Shown in pieces: positions 26,042 to 34,606 of a stretch of DNA of 64,000 nucleotides (its first letter is position 1; each line of letters opens with the position of its first letter). Made by a program: the position numbers and the translations under genes. A model generated the notes under the pieces. It was given only the letters and a program-made list of their open reading frames with translations. It made no database searches and was not told where the DNA came from. Source of the DNA: JAFHCF01 sp048497495 (GTDB taxonomy: Bacteria; Pseudomonadota; Alphaproteobacteria; Rhizobiales; Ancalomicrobiaceae). Where the stretch lies: contig JAFHCF010000244.1 in NCBI GenBank assembly GCA_048497495.1, positions 1 to 64,000 on the forward strand, given 5' to 3'.

Positions 26042-27810
26042 CCCGTCTCCACATTCGCCTCGCGATCCTCGCGGCACTCGTCGCGATCCTGGCCGCCCCC
26101 CACCTGATCGGGCCGTTCGGCGTGACCCTGCTCAACTACATCGGGATCTACGCCCTGGTGGCGATCGGGCTGGCGCTCTTGACCGGCGTCGGCGGCATCG
26201 TGTCGTTCGGACAGGCGGCCTTCGTCGGCGTCGCGGCCTATGGGACGGCCTGGGTCACGGTGATCGAGGGCGGCTCGCCCTGGATCGGTCTGGTGTTCTG
26301 CGTCGTCCTGACCTGTTTCGTCGCCTTCCTGCTCGCCGTGATGACCCTGCGCCTGCAGGGCCACTACCTGTCGCTCAGCACGGTCGCCTGGGGCCTGGCG
26401 ATCGGCTTCCTGTTCGGCAACATCGAAATTCTCGGCAAGCACAACGGCCTATCCTCGATCCCGCCGATCTCGGTCGGCTCGGTGCCGCTGGTCGAGAGCT
26501 GGCAGATCTACTACCTGATCTGGGCCTTCGTCTGCGTCGCGCTGCTCCTCGTCTACAACCTGTTGGACTCGCGGATGGGCCGCGCCATGCGCGTGCTGCG
26601 CTCCGGCAACACCCTCGTCCACAGCCTCGGGATCGACGCCTTCCGGGTCAAGGTCGGCTGTTTCGTCATCGCCGCCTTCCTGGCCGCCGTCTCCGGCTGG
26701 CTCTACGCCCACATGAGCCGTTTCATCAGCCCGACGCCCTTCGAACCCCTGATGGGCATCGAATATCTGATGATGGCGATGGTCGGCGGTGCGGGCAGCC
26801 CGATCGGCGGCGTCGTCGGGGCGGCGGCGGTGACGCTCCTGAAGAACACCATGCAGGACTATCTCCACTATTTCGTCGGCGGCGCGGCCGGGCAGCTCGA
26901 GATCGTCGCCTTCGCCAGCCTGTTCATCGTCTTCCTGCAATATGCCCGGCTTGGCATCGTGCCCCGCATCGCGCAGTTCCTGCCCGCCCTGGTGCGTCCG
27001 CGCCCGGCGCTGGCCGCCCCGCTCCCGGTTCGGACCAAGCCGGCGCGCGGCACGCCGCTGCTCGAGGTGGCGAACGTCGAGCGCCGCTTCGGCGGACTGA
27101 TCGCGGTCAATCGGGTCAGTTTCAACGTCGAGGCCGGCGAGATCTTCGCCTTGATCGGCCCGAACGGGGCCGGCAAGAGCACGATGTTCAATCTCTTGAC
27201 CGGCGCTCTGCCGGCCAACGGCGGCACCATCGTCTTCGCCGGTTCCCAGATCCACGGAACCCGGCAGCACGAGATCGCCCGCTCCGGCATCGCCCGCACC
27301 TTCCAGCACGTCAAGCTCCGGCCACGGATGACCCTGCTCGACAACGTCCTGCTCGGCACCTACCCACGCACCCGCACCGGGCTGTTCCGTGGCCTGTTCA
27401 ATCTCGACGGGCGCGAAGAAGCTTCGGCGCGCCACGAGGCGATGCGCCAACTCGAACGCGTCGGATTGGCGGACAAGCCCTACGAACTCGCCGGCAATCT
27501 GGCGCTCGGCACCCAACGGGTTCTCGAAATCGCCCGGGCGCTCGCCGCCGATCCGATCCTCCTGGTGCTCGACGAGCCGGCGGCCGGGTTGCGGCGGCAA
27601 GAGAAGATCCAGTTGGCCGAACTGCTGAAGTCCCTGCGCGACACCGAGAACCTCACCATCCTCCTGGTCGAGCACGACATGGAGTTCGTCATGGGGCTGG
27701 TCGACCGCATCGTCGTCATGGATTTCGGACAGAAGATCTGCGAGGGCCTGCCGCACGAAATTCGCGCCGACCCCCGTGTCCAGGAAGCCTATCTCGGAGG
27801 CGTGGCCTGA
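26038..27810 (+). CDS. Fused LivM permease - LivG ATPase of the ABC importer
   Basis: The product is 590 residues. Residues 1-310 are a LivM-type permease (GVGGIVSFGQAAFVGVAAYG; loop MRVLRSGNTLVHSLGIDAFRVKV). After a proline-rich linker (about 320-335), residues 340-585 form a LivG-type ATPase with Walker A GPNGAGKST and Walker B LVLDEPAAGL. The signature region reads NLALGTQRVLEIARAL, a variant of the LSGGQ loop common in LivG. The frame is continuous, so the fusion is real and not an assembly break. ATGA and TGATG overlaps couple it with LivH and LivF. Confidence 0.9.
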   Translation: MTRLHIRLAILAALVAILAAPHLIGPFGVTLLNYIGIYALVAIGLALLTGVGGIVSFGQAAFVGVAAYGTAWVTVIEGGSPWIGLVFCVVLTCFVAFLLAVMTLRLQGHYLSLSTVAWGLAIGFLFGNIEILGKHNGLSSIPPISVGSVPLVESWQIYYLIWAFVCVALLLVYNLLDSRMGRAMRVLRSGNTLVHSLGIDAFRVKVGCFVIAAFLAAVSGWLYAHMSRFISPTPFEPLMGIEYLMMAMVGGAGSPIGGVVGAAAVTLLKNTMQDYLHYFVGGAAGQLEIVAFASLFIVFLQYARLGIVPRIAQFLPALVRPRPALAAPLPVRTKPARGTPLLEVANVERRFGGLIAVNRVSFNVEAGEIFALIGPNGAGKSTMFNLLTGALPANGGTIVFAGSQIHGTRQHEIARSGIARTFQHVKLRPRMTLLDNVLLGTYPRTRTGLFRGLFNLDGREEASARHEAMRQLERVGLADKPYELAGNLALGTQRVLEIARALAADPILLVLDEPAAGLRRQEKIQLAELLKSLRDTENLTILLVEHDMEFVMGLVDRIVVMDFGQKICEGLPHEIRADPRVQEAYLGGVA

Positions 27811-28520
27811 TGTCTCTCCTCGTCATCGACAACGTCTCCGTCTCCTACGGCAAGGTCGAAGCCGTGCGCTCGGTCTCCCTGAAGGTCGACGAAGGCAAGA
27901 TCGTCACGGTGATCGGGCCCAACGGCGCCGGCAAGACCACCCTGATGCTCGCCGTCATGGGTCTTTTGCGCAGCACGGGCCGCATCACCTACATGGGGCG
28001 GGATCTCGAGCGGCTCTCGGTCGAGGAACGGGTCGAGGCCGGGCTCTGCCTCGTGCCGGAGAGCCGCGAGCTCTTCACCGAGATGAGCGTGCGCGACAAT
28101 CTCCTGCTCGGCGCCTACAGCCGCTACTCCAGGGCGACCATCGCCAACGAGCTCGAGGAGGTCTACGAGCGATTTCCGCGGTTGAAGGAACGTCGGCGGC
28201 AGGAGGCGCGGACCCTGTCGGGCGGCGAACGCCAGATGCTGGCGCTGGGCCGCGCCCTGATGACCAAGCCCAAGCTGCTGGTGCTCGACGAGCCCAGCCT
28301 CGGCCTCGCGCCGCTGATCGTGCGCGAGATCTTCCGGGCGATCTCGTCCCTGCGCGATCTCGGCGTATCGGTGCTCTTGGTCGAGCAGAACGCTCGTTCG
28401 GCGCTCGAGACCGCCGACTACGGCTATGTCCTGGAAACCGGCGACATCGTCCAGTCGGGCGAGGCCGACGGCCTGATCAACGATCCGCGGCTGATCTCCG
28501 CCTACCTCGGGGGACACTGA
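27810..28520 (+). CDS. ABC transporter ATP-binding protein, LivF family
   Basis: The product is 236 residues. Walker A GPNGAGKTT, the LivF-type CLVPESRELFTEMSV segment, the signature LSGGERQMLALGRAL, Walker B LLVLDEPSLGLAP and the H-loop replaced by LLVEQNA as usual in LivF are all present. It pairs with the LivG domain of the upstream fusion as the second ATPase. It starts in the stop codon of the upstream gene (1-base overlap). Confidence 0.92.
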   Translation: MSLLVIDNVSVSYGKVEAVRSVSLKVDEGKIVTVIGPNGAGKTTLMLAVMGLLRSTGRITYMGRDLERLSVEERVEAGLCLVPESRELFTEMSVRDNLLLGAYSRYSRATIANELEEVYERFPRLKERRRQEARTLSGGERQMLALGRALMTKPKLLVLDEPSLGLAPLIVREIFRAISSLRDLGVSVLLVEQNARSALETADYGYVLETGDIVQSGEADGLINDPRLISAYLGGH

Positions 28521-28521
28521 C

Positions 28522-30162
28522 ATGGCGCCCGCGTCCCGGTCCGCGCGCCCCGGCGAGGCGGTCGAGGGCGACCCCTACGACGCCATCGTCGCGGCCTTCG
28601 CGCCCTCGGAGCGAACGCTGCCACGCATCCTGACCCGTCAGGCGGAGCGCCATGGCGACCGGATCCTGTTGCGTTCCGGCGGGGTCGAATGGACCTACCG
28701 GGAGACCGCCGCGATGGCCGCCCGCTGGGCCGGACACCTGCGCGACGCCGGTGTGGGCGCCGGCGATCGCGTCGCCGTCCTCTCCGGCAATCGGCCCGAG
28801 TTCCTTCAGGTCTACCTCGGTTGCGCCTGGCTCGGCGCGATCGCCACCCCGATCAACACCGCCCTCAAGGGCGCCCAGCTCGCCCATGTGCTCGACAATT
28901 CGAAGCCGCGTCTGCTGGTGATCGAGACGAGCCTGCGCGACCTCCTGACGACGCTGCCCGACGGTCTGCCCGAAGGCCTCCTCCAATGGGAGATCGCCGA
29001 GAACGGCATCCGCGACGGCGACGGCGCGGGGCTGGGCGACACGCGCCCCCTCCCCTTCGCCGAGGTCACCGTCGGCCCCGGCGACACCGTGGCGATCCTC
29101 TACACCTCCGGAACCACCGGCCCCTCCAAGGGGGTTCAGTGCCCGCAGGCGCAGATGTTCTGGTGGGGGGTCAATTCCGCCCGGGCGCTCGGCATCCGCG
29201 ACGGCGATGTCCTCATGACCATGCTGCCGATCTTCCACACCAATGCGCTCAACGCCTTCTATCAGGCGATGTTGAACGGTTGCACCTATGTGTTGGAGCC
29301 GAGGTTCTCGGCGTCCGGCTTCTGGAAGACGGCGCGGGCGCGGGGGGCGACGGTGACCTACCTACTCGGCGCGATGGCGGCGATCCTGCTGGCGCGCGAG
29401 GCGGCTCCCGAGGATCGCGATCACCGTTTGCGGGTGGCCCTCGGCGGCGGCGTGCCCGAGCGCTTCCATGCGGTGTTCATGGAACGCTTCGGCGTGCCGC
29501 TGGTCGACGGCTACGGCTCGACCGAAACCAACTTCGTCTTCTCGAGCCCGATCCCCTCCGATCACCCGGGGACCCTCGGCTACCTGATGCCGAGTGCCGA
29601 GGCGATGATCGTCGACGAGGGCGACGCGCCGCTGCCCGACGGAGTGGCCGGCGAACTGCTGTTGCGACCGACCGAGCCGTTCTCCTTCGCCACCGGCTAT
29701 TTCGCCATGCCCGACAAGACGGTCGAGGCCTGGCGCAATCTGTGGTTCCACACCGGCGACCGGGTGGTGCGCGAGGCCGACGGCCACTATCGCTTCATCG
29801 ACCGGGTCAAGGACGCCATCCGGCGGCGCGGCGAGAACGTCTCGTCGTGGGAGGTCGAACAGGTACTGATGGCCCACCCGGCGATCGCCGCCTGCGCCGT
29901 CTTCGCCGTGCCGTCCGAACTCGGCGAGGACGAAGTGGCGGCGGCGCTCCAATTCAAGCCGGGCGAGACGCAGACGCCGGAAGCCGTGATGGCCTTCTGC
30001 GAGGAGCGCCTCGCCTATTTCGCCGTGCCACGCTTCCTGCGCTTCGTCGGCGAGATGCCGCTGACCGAGAACGGCAAGATCCGCAAGGTGGCGCTGCGCG
30101 AGGCCGGACGGACGACCGACATGTGGGACCGCGAGGCGGCCGGCTACACGCTGCGCCGCTGA
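28522..30162 (+). CDS. ATP-dependent acyl-CoA synthetase (AMP-forming), transporter-linked
   Basis: The product is 546 residues. ANL-superfamily motifs are complete: LYTSGTTGPSKGV (P-loop), GYGSTETNF (A5), FHTGDRVV (A7), RFIDRVKDAIRRRGENVS (A8) and the catalytic Lys in TENGKIRK. It begins two bases after the livF stop, so uptake and CoA activation of the same substrate are likely linked. It is divergent in sequence from the second ligase at 36417. Aromatic or arylalkyl acids are likely substrates by context; the sequence alone cannot decide. Confidence 0.9.
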   Translation: MAPASRSARPGEAVEGDPYDAIVAAFAPSERTLPRILTRQAERHGDRILLRSGGVEWTYRETAAMAARWAGHLRDAGVGAGDRVAVLSGNRPEFLQVYLGCAWLGAIATPINTALKGAQLAHVLDNSKPRLLVIETSLRDLLTTLPDGLPEGLLQWEIAENGIRDGDGAGLGDTRPLPFAEVTVGPGDTVAILYTSGTTGPSKGVQCPQAQMFWWGVNSARALGIRDGDVLMTMLPIFHTNALNAFYQAMLNGCTYVLEPRFSASGFWKTARARGATVTYLLGAMAAILLAREAAPEDRDHRLRVALGGGVPERFHAVFMERFGVPLVDGYGSTETNFVFSSPIPSDHPGTLGYLMPSAEAMIVDEGDAPLPDGVAGELLLRPTEPFSFATGYFAMPDKTVEAWRNLWFHTGDRVVREADGHYRFIDRVKDAIRRRGENVSSWEVEQVLMAHPAIAACAVFAVPSELGEDEVAAALQFKPGETQTPEAVMAFCEERLAYFAVPRFLRFVGEMPLTENGKIRKVALREAGRTTDMWDREAAGYTLRR

Positions 30163-30260
30163 AGGCGGCGGCGGATCGGCCGCCCACTCATACCGGACTT
30201 ACGAAGTCCCGACCCATCGCGGGTACGGTCTCGTTCCGAAGGACGTCGCCCCAGGGTTCC

Positions 30261-30279
30261 CTCCCCCCTTGTGGGGGAG
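30261..30279. terminator. Bidirectional terminator-like hairpin between convergent genes
   Basis: CTCCCCC (30261-30267), a 5-base loop and GGGGGAG (30273-30279) lie in the 183-bp gap between the convergent CoA ligase and alpha/beta-hydrolase genes. Similar poly-C/poly-G hairpins are frequent intergenic elements in alphaproteobacteria. It can act on transcripts from both sides. Confidence 0.55.
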
Positions 30280-30345
30280 AGGACCGGATGACGCCACCTT
30301 CGGATCGCAGATGTCGCCACGAGTCGAAACTTCGTGTGTCCGGTG

Positions 30346-31152
30346 TCAGGCCCAGGGACCGGTCTCGTCGAGAAACCCGACCACGGCGGCGGCGAAGACC
30401 TCCGGCATCTGATCCGGCAAAGGAACCATGCCGCCGGGGATGTCGAGGACCCGCGCTCCGGCAATCGCGGCGGCGACCCGCCGGGCGTTGGGAAAGGCGT
30501 GCGGATCCTCCGTCGGGGCGAGGACCAGCGTCGGGCAGGCGACCTTCCCGAAGCGGCCTTCCATCCGATAGCGATTGACGACGCGGTGCCCCTCGGCCGC
30601 CATCGGTCCGGCCTTGAGCGCGTCGCGGACGAAGCGTTCGAGCAGGTCGATCGCCCCGTCGGGATAGAGCGACCGCCGGCCCTCCCACAGGTCGAGGAGA
30701 TGGCCGCCGTCGGCGCGCGGCTCGACCTCGTCGACCACCCGCGAGAGGGCCGCGTATTTTCGCCGTCGTTCGGCGTCGACGAAGGGCGACGCCGACAGCA
30801 CCAGCCGTCGCACCCGGTCGGGGGCGCGCGCCGCCAGTTCCACAGCGATCGCCGCGCCGGTGTGGTGGCCGACCACCGCCATCCGGTCGAGGCCGAGCGC
30901 GTCGGCGAGATCCGACACGGCTTCGGCCCAGCCCTCGATCGACACCTTCTCCGCCGGCAGCGGATCGGAATCGCCGAAGCCACGGGTGTCCATGGCGATC
31001 GCCCGATAGCCGCGCCCGACCAGTGGCAGCACGTCGCGAAACTCGTCCCAGGAGCGCGGCGTCTGGTGCAACAGCAGCACCGGCGGGCCGTCGCCGGCCT
31101 CGGCGACATGCACCACCCCCGACCGTGTCTCGACGAAGCGACGTCTCACCAT
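30346..31152 (-). CDS. Alpha/beta-hydrolase-fold protein with substituted catalytic residues
   Basis: The product is 268 residues from the ATG of MVRRRFVETRSG. The fold is clear: oxyanion region PVLLLHQTPRSW, MDTRGFGDSD and the strand-5 elbow. The elbow reads GHHTGA, so His97 replaces the Ser, Asp or Cys nucleophile. Near the C-terminus, the usual GH before the last helix is absent (DIPGGMVPLPDQMPE). Classical ester or C-C hydrolysis by a Ser-His-Asp triad is thus improbable. It is divergent from the dehydrogenase operon at 31371. The function in the island is unknown; a binding or lyase-type role is possible. Confidence 0.8.
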   Translation of the reverse strand: MVRRRFVETRSGVVHVAEAGDGPPVLLLHQTPRSWDEFRDVLPLVGRGYRAIAMDTRGFGDSDPLPAEKVSIEGWAEAVSDLADALGLDRMAVVGHHTGAAIAVELAARAPDRVRRLVLSASPFVDAERRRKYAALSRVVDEVEPRADGGHLLDLWEGRRSLYPDGAIDLLERFVRDALKAGPMAAEGHRVVNRYRMEGRFGKVACPTLVLAPTEDPHAFPNARRVAAAIAGARVLDIPGGMVPLPDQMPEVFAAAVVGFLDETGPWA

Positions 31153-31224
31153 CCGGTCCGCCTCCCGCTGCCGTCCTCGGCGGTCCCGACTACTCGGCCC
31201 GACGTGCGACGGCGAAAATCCACG

Positions 31225-31260
31225 TTGCACGATAGAATATGAAGTTACATAGTTTCATGG
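31225..31260 (+). promoter_or_regulatory. Promoter region with operator-like dyad (site B)
   Basis: AATATG-AAGTTA-CATAGT (31236-31253) matches the dyad at 13450, with CGATA (31230-31234) just upstream as in sites A and D. A TTGCAC (31225-31230) with 17-base spacing to CATAGT (31248-31253) is a possible promoter for the dehydrogenase operon. The site also lies upstream of the divergent alpha/beta-hydrolase gene and could control both. Confidence 0.55.
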
Positions 31261-31370
31261 ATAAAGTATATCGGAATGCGAGGCAGCGGCGACATCCGCC
31301 GCGCGCGCCAGGGGGCCGGACGGGGCCCCGCGGCGCGGCCTCGGATCGATCGACGAGAGGGAAACCAACC

Positions 31371-32465
31371 ATGCGTATCGCGGTTCTCGGTGGCGGCAAC
31401 GGGTCGATGGCGGCGGCCATCGACTTCACGCTCGCCGGTCACGACGTCGCCCTGTGGCGGCGCAACGGCGAAGACGTCGCGCGCCATCACGGGCTCGGCG
31501 ATCGGCTGACCCTGCGCGACGCGAAGGGCACCCGCGACGGAACCGTCGCGATGATCACCGATCGGCTCGGCGACGCGCTCGCCGGCGCGGAGCTGGTGGT
31601 CTGCCCGCTGCCGGCGACCGCCCACGAGGCGCTGGCGAGCGAGGTGGCGCCCCATCTTCGCCCGGGACAGGTGGTGTTCCTGCCGCCCGGCACGCTCGGC
31701 TCGCTGATCTTCGCCCGCGCCGCCCACGACGCCGGGACGGTGGACGGCGTCGCCTTCGCCGAGACCGGCACCCTGCCGTGGCTGGTGCGCAAGCACGGTT
31801 TCGCCGAGGTGGTGGTGACGACGCGGGCGACCCGCCTGCCCACCGGCGTCTTCCCGCTCGCGGCATCGGATCATGCGCACGAGGTGATCGGCCGCGCCTT
31901 CCCCGGCGTGATCGAGCCCTGCGGAGACGTCGTCTCCGGCGCGCTGATGAATGCCGGCCCGATCATCCACCCGCCGCTGATCCTGATGAACGCCGCGCCG
32001 CTCGAGCATTTCGAGGCTTGGGACATCCACAACGAAGGCACCCAGCCCTCGGTGCGCCGGGTGACCGACCGGCTCGACGGCGAGCGCATCGCGGTGCGCG
32101 AGGCGCTCGGCTACGGCGCGCCGCATTTCCCGCTCGCCGACCACTACGCCCACGACGGCGACGAATGGATGTACGGCCGCGCCGCCCATGCCGAACTCAA
32201 GGCGTCCGACGACTGGCGTGAGAAGATCGTCCTCACCGAGCATCGCTACATGCTCGAGGACGTCCGGCTCGGCCTGTCGCTGCTGGTCTCGCTCGCCGAC
32301 TTCGCCGGCGTCGACACCCCCGTGGCGCGCGGACTGATGACGCTCGGCGCGACCATCTGCGGCGACGATTTCGCGGTGACCGGCCGGCCGCTGTCGCGGC
32401 TCGGCCTCGGCGGCCTCGATCGCGCCGCCATGACGGCGTTCCTGAAGCAGGGGTATTCGGCATGA
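31371..32465 (+). CDS. NAD/NADP octopine/nopaline dehydrogenase family protein
   Basis: The product is 364 residues from the ATG after GAGAGGGAAACC. The N-terminal dinucleotide fold (MRIAVLGGGNGSMAAAIDF) and the C-terminal opine-dehydrogenase domain (NAGPIIHPPLILMNAA, DRLDGERIAVREALG) match the family. Octopine-type enzymes join or cleave an amino acid and a 2-oxoacid by reductive condensation. The true substrate here is not known. It overlaps the hydroxyacyl-CoA dehydrogenase gene by 4 bases. A longer frame to 31239 runs through the promoter and is rejected. Confidence 0.86.
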   Translation: MRIAVLGGGNGSMAAAIDFTLAGHDVALWRRNGEDVARHHGLGDRLTLRDAKGTRDGTVAMITDRLGDALAGAELVVCPLPATAHEALASEVAPHLRPGQVVFLPPGTLGSLIFARAAHDAGTVDGVAFAETGTLPWLVRKHGFAEVVVTTRATRLPTGVFPLAASDHAHEVIGRAFPGVIEPCGDVVSGALMNAGPIIHPPLILMNAAPLEHFEAWDIHNEGTQPSVRRVTDRLDGERIAVREALGYGAPHFPLADHYAHDGDEWMYGRAAHAELKASDDWREKIVLTEHRYMLEDVRLGLSLLVSLADFAGVDTPVARGLMTLGATICGDDFAVTGRPLSRLGLGGLDRAAMTAFLKQGYSA

Positions 32466-33472
32466 GCGCTCTCGACACACCCGCCACCCCGTCCCCCGAA
32501 CGAATCGTCGCGCTGGGCGCCGGCCGCATGGGGCGCGGCATCGCCATCGTCTTCGCCTATGCCGGCCATCCGGTGACGTTGATCGACTTCAAGGAAAGGC
32601 CCGAGCCCGACTTCGAGGCGATCGCCACCGAGGCCCGCGCCGAGATCCTCGAGACGCTGACGCTTCTGGCGGAGATCGGCCTCTTCGAAGGCGGCGCGTC
32701 GATCGAGCGGATCGCCGGGCGGGTCTCGGTCGTGCCGCGATCGGCCGCCGCCGAGGCACTCGCCGCCGCCGACGTCGTCTTCGAGGGCTTCCCCGAAGTC
32801 CTCGAGCTCAAGCGCGAGGCCCTGCGGGCGGCCTCGCTGTTCTGCCCGCCCTCCACCATCATCGCCTCGACCACCTCGACGATCCTCGTCGACGATCTCG
32901 CGGCGGTGGTCTGCAAACCCTCCCGCTTCCTCAATGCCCATTGGCTGAACCCGGCCTTCCTGATGCCGTTGGTCGAGCTGTCTCCCGGCCGCGACACCAG
33001 CCCGGACACCGTCGCGCGCCTGGTGGCGCTGCTGGAGCGGATCGGCAAGGTGCCGGTCACCTGTTCGGCGCGACCCGGCTACATCGTGCCGCGCATCCAG
33101 GGCATCGCCATGAACGAGGCAGCGCGCATCGTCGAGGAGGGCGTGGCATCGGCCGAGGACGTCGAGAAGGCGGTCAAATACGGCTTCGGCCTGCGCTTCT
33201 CGGTGCTCGGCCTGCTCGAATTCATCGACTGGGGCGGCGGCGACATCCTCCACCACACCAGCCGCTACATGAGCGGGGCGATGAACGATCCGCGCTACGC
33301 CGCGCCGGCGATCATCGAGCGCAACATGGCCGAAGGCCGGATCGGGCTGAAGACCCTGCGCGGCTTCCTCGACTACGAGGGGATGGACGTCCCGGCCTAT
33401 CGCAAACGCCGCCTCGCCGATTTCGTCCGGCGCCTGAACGATCTGGAGATGACACGTCCGCCGGTCATGTGA
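32462..33472 (+). CDS. 3-hydroxyacyl-CoA dehydrogenase family protein
   Basis: The product is 336 residues. Rossmann motif GAGRMGRGIAIVFAYAG, the Glu/His catalytic region NAHWLNPAFLMPLVEL and the C-terminal helical dimer domain (PGYIVPRIQGIAMNEAARIVEEG) are present. These enzymes oxidise 3-hydroxyacyl-CoA with NAD+ in beta-oxidation-like steps. HWLNP replaces the usual HFFNP, which points to an aromatic or cyclic acyl substrate class. It is the second gene after site B and probably supplies an oxidation step after ring opening or dearomatisation. Confidence 0.87.
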   Translation: MSALDTPATPSPERIVALGAGRMGRGIAIVFAYAGHPVTLIDFKERPEPDFEAIATEARAEILETLTLLAEIGLFEGGASIERIAGRVSVVPRSAAAEALAAADVVFEGFPEVLELKREALRAASLFCPPSTIIASTTSTILVDDLAAVVCKPSRFLNAHWLNPAFLMPLVELSPGRDTSPDTVARLVALLERIGKVPVTCSARPGYIVPRIQGIAMNEAARIVEEGVASAEDVEKAVKYGFGLRFSVLGLLEFIDWGGGDILHHTSRYMSGAMNDPRYAAPAIIERNMAEGRIGLKTLRGFLDYEGMDVPAYRKRRLADFVRRLNDLEMTRPPVM

Positions 33473-33513
33473 CGGGGACGGCGGGGCATCTCACCCCGCC
33501 TTCGTCGGCGTGC

Positions 33514-33557
33514 TTGACAGGATATAATTCGTCAGTAAGAATATGCGAACTCATATT
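33514..33557 (+). promoter_or_regulatory. Promoter with perfect operator-like dyad (site C)
   Basis: TTGACA (33514-33519) is a consensus -35 box; AAGAAT at 33537-33542, 17 bases later, is a possible -10. The perfect inverted repeat AATATG-CGAACT-CATATT (33540-33557) overlaps the -10 and start region. It precedes the Rieske reductase operon. This is the best copy of the pattern shared with sites A, B and D. Confidence 0.65.
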
Positions 33558-33580
33558 GTTTGTGGGAGCGGACAGGGGTC

Positions 33581-34540
33581 ATGCAGGGACAGGCGGCGGC
33601 GCGGAGGAGGTTCCGGGTGATCTCGGCGGTGGCGGCGACGCCGGCGATCCGACACCTCGTCCTCGCCCCGCTCGACGGCGCGCCGCCGGCATGGTCGGCC
33701 GGCGCCCATGTCCGGGTCTCGCTACCCGACGGCGGCGATCGGCCCTATTCGCTGATGGCCTTGCCGGATGGCGATCCGACGCAGTGGTCCCTGGGCGTCC
33801 TGCTCGAGGAGAACGGCGGCGGCGGCTCACGCTTCATGCACGGGCTCGAACCGGGCGACGAGGTCGCGGTCTCCACGCCTGAGAACAACTTCCCGCTCGA
33901 TGCGGGCGACGCCCCTGCCCTGCTCTTCGCCGGCGGCATCGGCATCACCCCGATCCTGTCGATGGCGGCCGAGCTGAAGGCGCGCGGCGTGCCCTTCGCG
34001 CTCCACTACGCTGGCCGGGCGCCGGGCACGCTGGCCTTCCTCGAGCCGCTGCGGACGATCTGCGGCGACGCCTTGGCGGTGCACCACGACAGCGACGCCT
34101 CGCGCCTCGACATCGCCGCCGCGCTCGCTGCCGCCGATCCGGCGGCGCATGTCTACGTCTGCGGTCCCGCCGGCATGACCGAGGCGGTCAAGGCGGCGGC
34201 GGCGGCGCGCGGCATCCCGGCGGCGCGGATCCATTCCGAATTGTTCAAGGCGAGCGCCCCGACCGGCGCTGACACCGCCTTCGAGATCGAGATCGCCTCG
34301 ACGGGCCGAGTCATCCGGGTCGAGGCCGATCAGAGCATCGTCCAGGCCCTGGAGGCGGCCGGGCTCGACCCGCTGCACGACTGCCTGCGCGGCGATTGCG
34401 GCATCTGCCAATGCGGCGTCGTCGACGGCGTGCCCGACCATCGCGACGTGATCCTGACCGACGCCGAGCGGGCGTCGAACAAGGTCATGCAGATCTGCGT
34501 CTCGCGCGCCAAGTCGCCGCGCCTGGTGCTCGATCTCTGA
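33581..34540 (+). CDS. Oxygenase reductase component (phthalate dioxygenase reductase-like, 2Fe-2S)
   Basis: The product is 319 residues. An FNR-like flavin domain (RPYSLMALPDG), a pyridine-nucleotide domain (LFAGGIGITPILSMA) and a C-terminal plant-type 2Fe-2S domain with C-x4-C-x2-C (CLRGDCGICQC) plus the distal Cys (QICVSRA) follow in the order of phthalate dioxygenase or vanillate demethylase reductases. It passes electrons from NAD(P)H to the Rieske oxygenase encoded next. The ATG at 33581 is used; an upstream TTG lies within the promoter. Confidence 0.9.
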   Translation: MQGQAAARRRFRVISAVAATPAIRHLVLAPLDGAPPAWSAGAHVRVSLPDGGDRPYSLMALPDGDPTQWSLGVLLEENGGGGSRFMHGLEPGDEVAVSTPENNFPLDAGDAPALLFAGGIGITPILSMAAELKARGVPFALHYAGRAPGTLAFLEPLRTICGDALAVHHDSDASRLDIAAALAAADPAAHVYVCGPAGMTEAVKAAAAARGIPAARIHSELFKASAPTGADTAFEIEIASTGRVIRVEADQSIVQALEAAGLDPLHDCLRGDCGICQCGVVDGVPDHRDVILTDAERASNKVMQICVSRAKSPRLVLDL

Positions 34541-34606
34541 CGCGAACGAAACAGAACCCGGCCGCCGACCGAACGGCGCATCGATACCGAGGGGGAACCG
34601 AACGTC

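Noticed and set aside
27531..27600. Possible missing LSGGQ signature in the LivG domain
   Set aside because: The variant LALGTQRVLEIARAL is common in LivG proteins, so it is not a sign of inactivity.
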